Below, piece by piece: positions 61,085 to 64,000 of a stretch of 64,000 bases of DNA (the stretch's first letter is position 1; each line of letters starts with the position of its first letter). The stretch is from Streptococcus cristatus (GTDB taxonomy: Bacteria; Bacillota; Bacilli; Lactobacillales; Streptococcaceae): contig NZ_RJPR01000003.1 in assembly GCF_003943465.1 (NCBI RefSeq), forward strand, positions 6,109-70,108, read 5' to 3'. The notes beneath the pieces were generated by a model. The model made no database searches. It worked only from the letters and a program-made list of their open reading frames with translations, and was not told the DNA's origin. The translations under genes and the position numbers were made by a program.

Positions 61085-61927
61085 ATGAAACTAGTCAGTG
61101 ACAGGCTTTTGAAAAAGGTTGTTATAAATCGATTGCCAGACAGCCATAAAGGCGACTATGGTCGCCTGCTCTTGATTGGCGGGACCTATCCCTATGGTGG
61201 AGCTATTATCATGGCTGCCTTGGCCGCAGTAAGGAGCGGAGCTGGTTTGGTGACTGTTGCAACTGAACGGGAAAATATTCCTGCCCTCCATGCCCATCTG
61301 CCAGAGGCTATGGCCTTTGATTTGCAGGAGCGAGAGCGATTAATGGAGCAGATCCGCAAGGCTACTGTTATTTTAATCGGACCGGGTTTGGCTGAAAATT
61401 CTTTAGAGAAATCGGTGCTACAGCTGGTTTTACAGCTTGTAAACAAGCAACAAATCTTGATTATGGATGGGGGCGCTATCTCGCTTTTTGCCAAGCAAGC
61501 TCTGCCTTTTCCAAAGTCCCAGACAATTTTTACCCCTCACCAGAAAGAATGGGAAAGTTTGTCTGGCTTGCCCATCGAGTCGCAGGACGAAAAATCTAGC
61601 CAAAAGGCTGTTGACCAATTTCCTAAGGGAACTCTAGTTGTACAGAAAAGGAATGGAACACGAGTTTTTCAGAGTGGGGAAAAGGATATTTATCAGCTGC
61701 AGGTTGGTGGTCCCTATCAAGCCACTGGCGGTATGGGAGATACCTTGGCAGGGATGATTGCTGGCTTTGCAGGTCAATTTCAGCAGGCTTCACTTCTTGA
61801 AAGAGTAACAGCTGCGACCTACTTGCATTCAGCCATAGCGGATGAATTAGCCAAAGAGGTTTATGTGGTATTACCGACAGAACTGAGTCAACAAATTTCG
61901 ACTTGGATGAAAAATTTTAGTCAATAA
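61085..61927 (+). CDS. nnrD: ADP-dependent NAD(P)H-hydrate dehydratase
   Basis: A 280-residue ribokinase-fold protein of the YjeF C-terminal (CARKD) type, which repairs hydrated NADH and NADPH using ADP. The family motifs GGTYPYGGAIIMAALAAVRS, ILIGPGLAE, TPHQKEWESL and GGMGDTLAGMIAG are all visible. There is no fused epimerase domain, so NnrE must be elsewhere. GAGGATC lies before the ATG. It stands alone. Confidence 0.95.
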   Translation: MKLVSDRLLKKVVINRLPDSHKGDYGRLLLIGGTYPYGGAIIMAALAAVRSGAGLVTVATERENIPALHAHLPEAMAFDLQERERLMEQIRKATVILIGPGLAENSLEKSVLQLVLQLVNKQQILIMDGGAISLFAKQALPFPKSQTIFTPHQKEWESLSGLPIESQDEKSSQKAVDQFPKGTLVVQKRNGTRVFQSGEKDIYQLQVGGPYQATGGMGDTLAGMIAGFAGQFQQASLLERVTAATYLHSAIADELAKEVYVVLPTELSQQISTWMKNFSQ

Positions 61928-61934
61928 ATCTTGG

Positions 61935-61965
61935 GAGGCCTGGAAAAATCCGAGTCTCTTTTTGT
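61935..61965 (+). terminator. Terminator after nnrD
   Basis: GAGGCCTGG (61935-61943) pairs with CCGAGTCTC (61950-61958), with two G-T pairs and one mismatch, followed by TTTTT. Confidence 0.65.
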
Positions 61966-62148
61966 GGATTAGGAAATCTTGTCTTAGTTAGGAAAAGTCT
62001 AAGATTCATCAACTTTCTCACATGATTACTTTTTTAATTTATAGACAAAAGTTAATACGATAGAAAACTTTTTTGTGCTATAATAAAAATAAAGTATGAG
62101 AGTTAAAAGTATAAAATCTAGTAGAAAAGGATAAATGAGGAAAGTGGC

Positions 62149-62370
62149 ATGTCAGAGCTAAAAGTAGCAATTGGGAAAAAAATTCGAGAACTGCGGGAAC
62201 AACGTAAAATGACAAGGGAATTGCTGTGTGAAGATGAGACTCGTTTGACAGTCAGACAGCTTGCTCGGATCGAGGCAGGCGATTCGATTCCTAGTTTACT
62301 AACCTTAGAATTCATTGCGCAGCAGTTGCACATCGAAATGTATCAAATTATCAAAGAAAGTTCCAAGTGA
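62149..62370 (+). CDS. Small XRE-type HTH protein (73 aa)
   Basis: A 73-residue protein made of a single Cro/CI-type helix-turn-helix: GKKIRELREQRKMTRELLCE, LTVRQLARIEAGDSIPSLLT, FIAQQLHIEMYQII. It resembles the N-terminal DNA-binding part of Rgg/PlcR-like peptide-sensing regulators, but the peptide-binding repeat domain is absent. It could be a complete mini-regulator or the remnant of a longer one. GAGGAAAG precedes the ATG, and a hairpin straddles the stop codon, which argues for an intact gene end. Confidence 0.75.
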   Translation: MSELKVAIGKKIRELREQRKMTRELLCEDETRLTVRQLARIEAGDSIPSLLTLEFIAQQLHIEMYQIIKESSK

Positions 62371-62434
62371 TAGTGATTTTATGATGAAAATCAGGAACTT
62401 GGAATCACTGACTTCCACCATTTTTTGGTATAAT
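62361..62434 (+). promoter_or_regulatory. Hairpin over HTH stop codon and xseA promoter
   Basis: TTCCAAG (62361-62367) and TGATTTT (62374-62380) pair with AAAATCA (62387-62393) and CTTGGAA (62398-62404), a two-part stem holding the HTH stop codon. TGG-TATAAT (62426-62434) after a T run is the xseA extended -10. Confidence 0.7.
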
Positions 62435-62473
62435 AAAAGTTACGCAAATACTAGAAAATAGAAAGGGAGCGAC

Positions 62474-63814
62474 ATGCCGGATTATTTATCGGTTTCGACT
62501 TTGACCCGTTATCTGAAGATGAAGTTTGACCGTGATCCTTATTTGGAACGGGTTTATCTGACAGGTCAGGTCTCTAATTTTCGCAAGCGCCCCAATCACC
62601 AGTATTTTTCCATCAAGGATGAGAAGGCAGTTATTCAGGCGACTATTTGGTCAGGTGTTTATAAAAAGCTTGGTTTTGAACTAGAAGAGGGCATGAAGGT
62701 CAATGTCATCGGCCGTGTGCAGCTCTATGAGCCAAGTGGGTCTTATTCGATTGTCATTGAAAAGGCTGAGCCAGACGGCATTGGCGCCTTGGCTGTTCAG
62801 TTCGAGCAGCTCAAGAAAAAACTGGGAGAAGAAGGTCTTTTCCAAGATAAGTTTAAACAGCCCTTACCTCAATTTCCTAAGAAAATTGGGGTGGTGACCA
62901 GTCCTAGCGGGGCTGTCATCCGAGATATCATCACGACAGTCAGTCGCCGTTTCCCAGGCGTGGACATCCTGCTTTATCCGACCAAGGTTCAGGGAGAGGG
63001 AGCTGCCGCTGAGGTGGCGGCTAATATCCGTCGAGCCAATGAGCGAGAAGATTTGGATGTTTTGATTATTGGCCGAGGTGGCGGGTCCATCGAGGATCTT
63101 TGGGCTTTTAATGAGGAAATCGTCGTGCGAGCCATATTTGAGTCTCAGATTCCGATTATTTCCAGTGTGGGGCATGAAACGGACACGACTCTGGCTGACT
63201 TTGTGGCAGACCGACGAGCAGCAACTCCCACAGCAGCAGCTGAATTGGCGACACCAGTCACCAAGCTGGATCTTCTGGGGCATTTAAGCCAGCAGCAAAA
63301 TCGTCTGTCCAATGCAGCCTCCAACCGTCTTTCCTACCAGCGAGAACGCTTGCATAAATTGGCTTCCTCTGTTATTTTTCGGCAGCCAGAGCGACTTTAT
63401 GATGGTTATCTGCAAAAGCTAGACCAGCTTAATCTGCGTTTAAAGCAAAAAATTTGCGAATATTATAGTGAAGAAGTCCAGCAGGTCAAGATTCTCCAGC
63501 ATCGCTTGGAGTCTTTGTCACCTCTGCGGCAGGTGCAGCGCTATCAGGAGCAGCTTCACCAGCAAGAACGCTTGTTGCGTAGCAATATGGCAGTGATCTA
63601 TGACCATAAGGTGGCTGAAGCCAAGCGCCTATCAGATGCGCTACTCATGCTGGACACCAGTCGAATCGTGGCGCGGGGCTACGCTATTATCCAAAAAAAT
63701 GAAACAGTAATCGAGTCCAGTCAGGATATCAAGGAGAAGGATCAGCTGACCATTCTCATGCGGGATGGTCAGGTCCAAGTTGAGGTAAAAGATGTCAAAA
63801 GACAAGAAATTTGA
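62474..63814 (+). CDS. xseA: Exodeoxyribonuclease VII large subunit
   Basis: A 446-residue subunit of exonuclease VII, which degrades single-stranded DNA. N-terminal OB fold ([20 protein letters not shown]), the catalytic core with [30 protein letters not shown] and [16 protein letters not shown], then a long coiled-coil stretch (about 265-390) that carries small subunits. AAAGGGAG precedes the ATG. It overlaps xseB by 23 bases. Confidence 0.98.
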   Translation: MPDYLSVSTLTRYLKMKFDRDPYLERVYLTGQVSNFRKRPNHQYFSIKDEKAVIQATIWSGVYKKLGFELEEGMKVNVIGRVQLYEPSGSYSIVIEKAEPDGIGALAVQFEQLKKKLGEEGLFQDKFKQPLPQFPKKIGVVTSPSGAVIRDIITTVSRRFPGVDILLYPTKVQGEGAAAEVAANIRRANEREDLDVLIIGRGGGSIEDLWAFNEEIVVRAIFESQIPIISSVGHETDTTLADFVADRRAATPTAAAELATPVTKLDLLGHLSQQQNRLSNAASNRLSYQRERLHKLASSVIFRQPERLYDGYLQKLDQLNLRLKQKICEYYSEEVQQVKILQHRLESLSPLRQVQRYQEQLHQQERLLRSNMAVIYDHKVAEAKRLSDALLMLDTSRIVARGYAIIQKNETVIESSQDIKEKDQLTILMRDGQVQVEVKDVKRQEI

Positions 63815-64000
63815 AGAAAATTTAGCTGATTTGGAGGCTATTGTCCAGAAGCTGGAAAATGGGGATGTGGCCTTGGAAGAGGCCATCGCTGAATTCCAGA
63901 AGGGCATGCAGTTGTCTAAAGACTTGCAAAAGACGCTAGATCAGGCAGAAAAGACCTTGGTCAAGGTCATGCAGGCTGATGGCACGGAAACGGATATGGA
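63792..64000 (+). CDS. xseB: Exodeoxyribonuclease VII small subunit (cut by window end)
   Basis: The frame starts at ATG 63792 inside the xseA end, with GAGGTAAAAG before it, and is still open at the window edge (69 codons seen). The product starts [20 protein letters not shown], then [16 protein letters not shown], the XseB helical hairpin. Full proteins are about 70-80 residues, so only a few codons are missing. Confidence 0.96.
   Translation, partial: MSKDKKFEENLADLEAIVQKLENGDVALEEAIAEFQKGMQLSKDLQKTLDQAEKTLVKVMQADGTETDM

Overview
This window is a stretch of core chromosome from a streptococcus, most likely of the sanguinis/mitis group (S. sanguinis, S. gordonii, S. cristatus or a close relative). 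The evidence is the order and sequence of several streptococcal neighbourhoods: rnc-smc-cof-cof-ftsY, vicRKX, upp-clpP-ylbG-livJHMGF, hprK-lgt-DUF948-YtxH, tex-sprT-pspC, and the divergent pair murE/ytgP. Streptococcus-only small families (DUF1803, DUF3270, DUF3397, the SPJ_0845 family) are also present. I saw no phage, insertion sequence, CRISPR array, tRNA or rRNA. The window starts inside one gene and ends inside xseB.

Layout. 1-3.7 kb: membrane-protein tail, PspC protein, ftsK, VOC protein, DUF3397 protein. 3.8-5.1 kb: rplK-rplA with two L1-like RNA sites. 5.2-10 kb: amino-acid permease, ppaC, a papain-like hydrolase with a DUF1803 protein, CPBP protease. 10-13.2 kb: divergent murE and murJ (ytgP). 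13.3-15.6 kb: two PLP enzymes of sulfur amino acid metabolism. 15.6-19.4 kb: magnesium locus (M-box riboswitch, GST-like gene, leader-peptide/hairpin module, mgtA). 19.4-24.5 kb (minus strand): zwf, an MFS exporter, a three-gene permease operon. 24.6-28.8 kb: tex-sprT, PspC, membrane protein, Nudix. 28.9-31.5 kb: hprK-lgt operon. 31.6-34 kb: C39-like lipoprotein, DUF3270, U32 peptidase. 34-38.2 kb: TetR regulator divergent from an ABC exporter. 38.2-41.3 kb: phosphoesterase, Rrf2 regulator with a two-domain VOC enzyme, ogt. 41.3-46.2 kb: pepQ, vicRKX, intergenic RNA-like repeat, DUF454. 46.2-53.7 kb: rnc to ftsY. 53.8-60.3 kb: upp, clpP, ylbG, livJHMGF. 60.3-61.1 kb: hairpin-rich gap. 61.1-64 kb: nnrD, small HTH protein, xseA, xseB (cut).

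The strongest lead is the mgtA leader. Downstream of a promoter-driven M-box and a GST-like gene lies a 23-codon reading frame with a perfect Shine-Dalgarno site and an acidic/proline N-terminus (Asp-Asp-His-Pro-Glu-Pro). It overlaps one arm of a long hairpin. The other arm of that hairpin can instead pair with the bases just before the mgtA ribosome site. This looks like a Gram-positive counterpart of enterobacterial mgtL-type control, stacked on a riboswitch.

A second theme is that ftsK, murE, tex and the U32 peptidase gene have a -10 hexamer 6 to 9 bases before the start codon and no Shine-Dalgarno site, so their mRNAs are probably leaderless or nearly so. Clear cis-sites were also seen for TetR, an Rrf2-type regulator, CtsR (clpP) and CodY (livJ).
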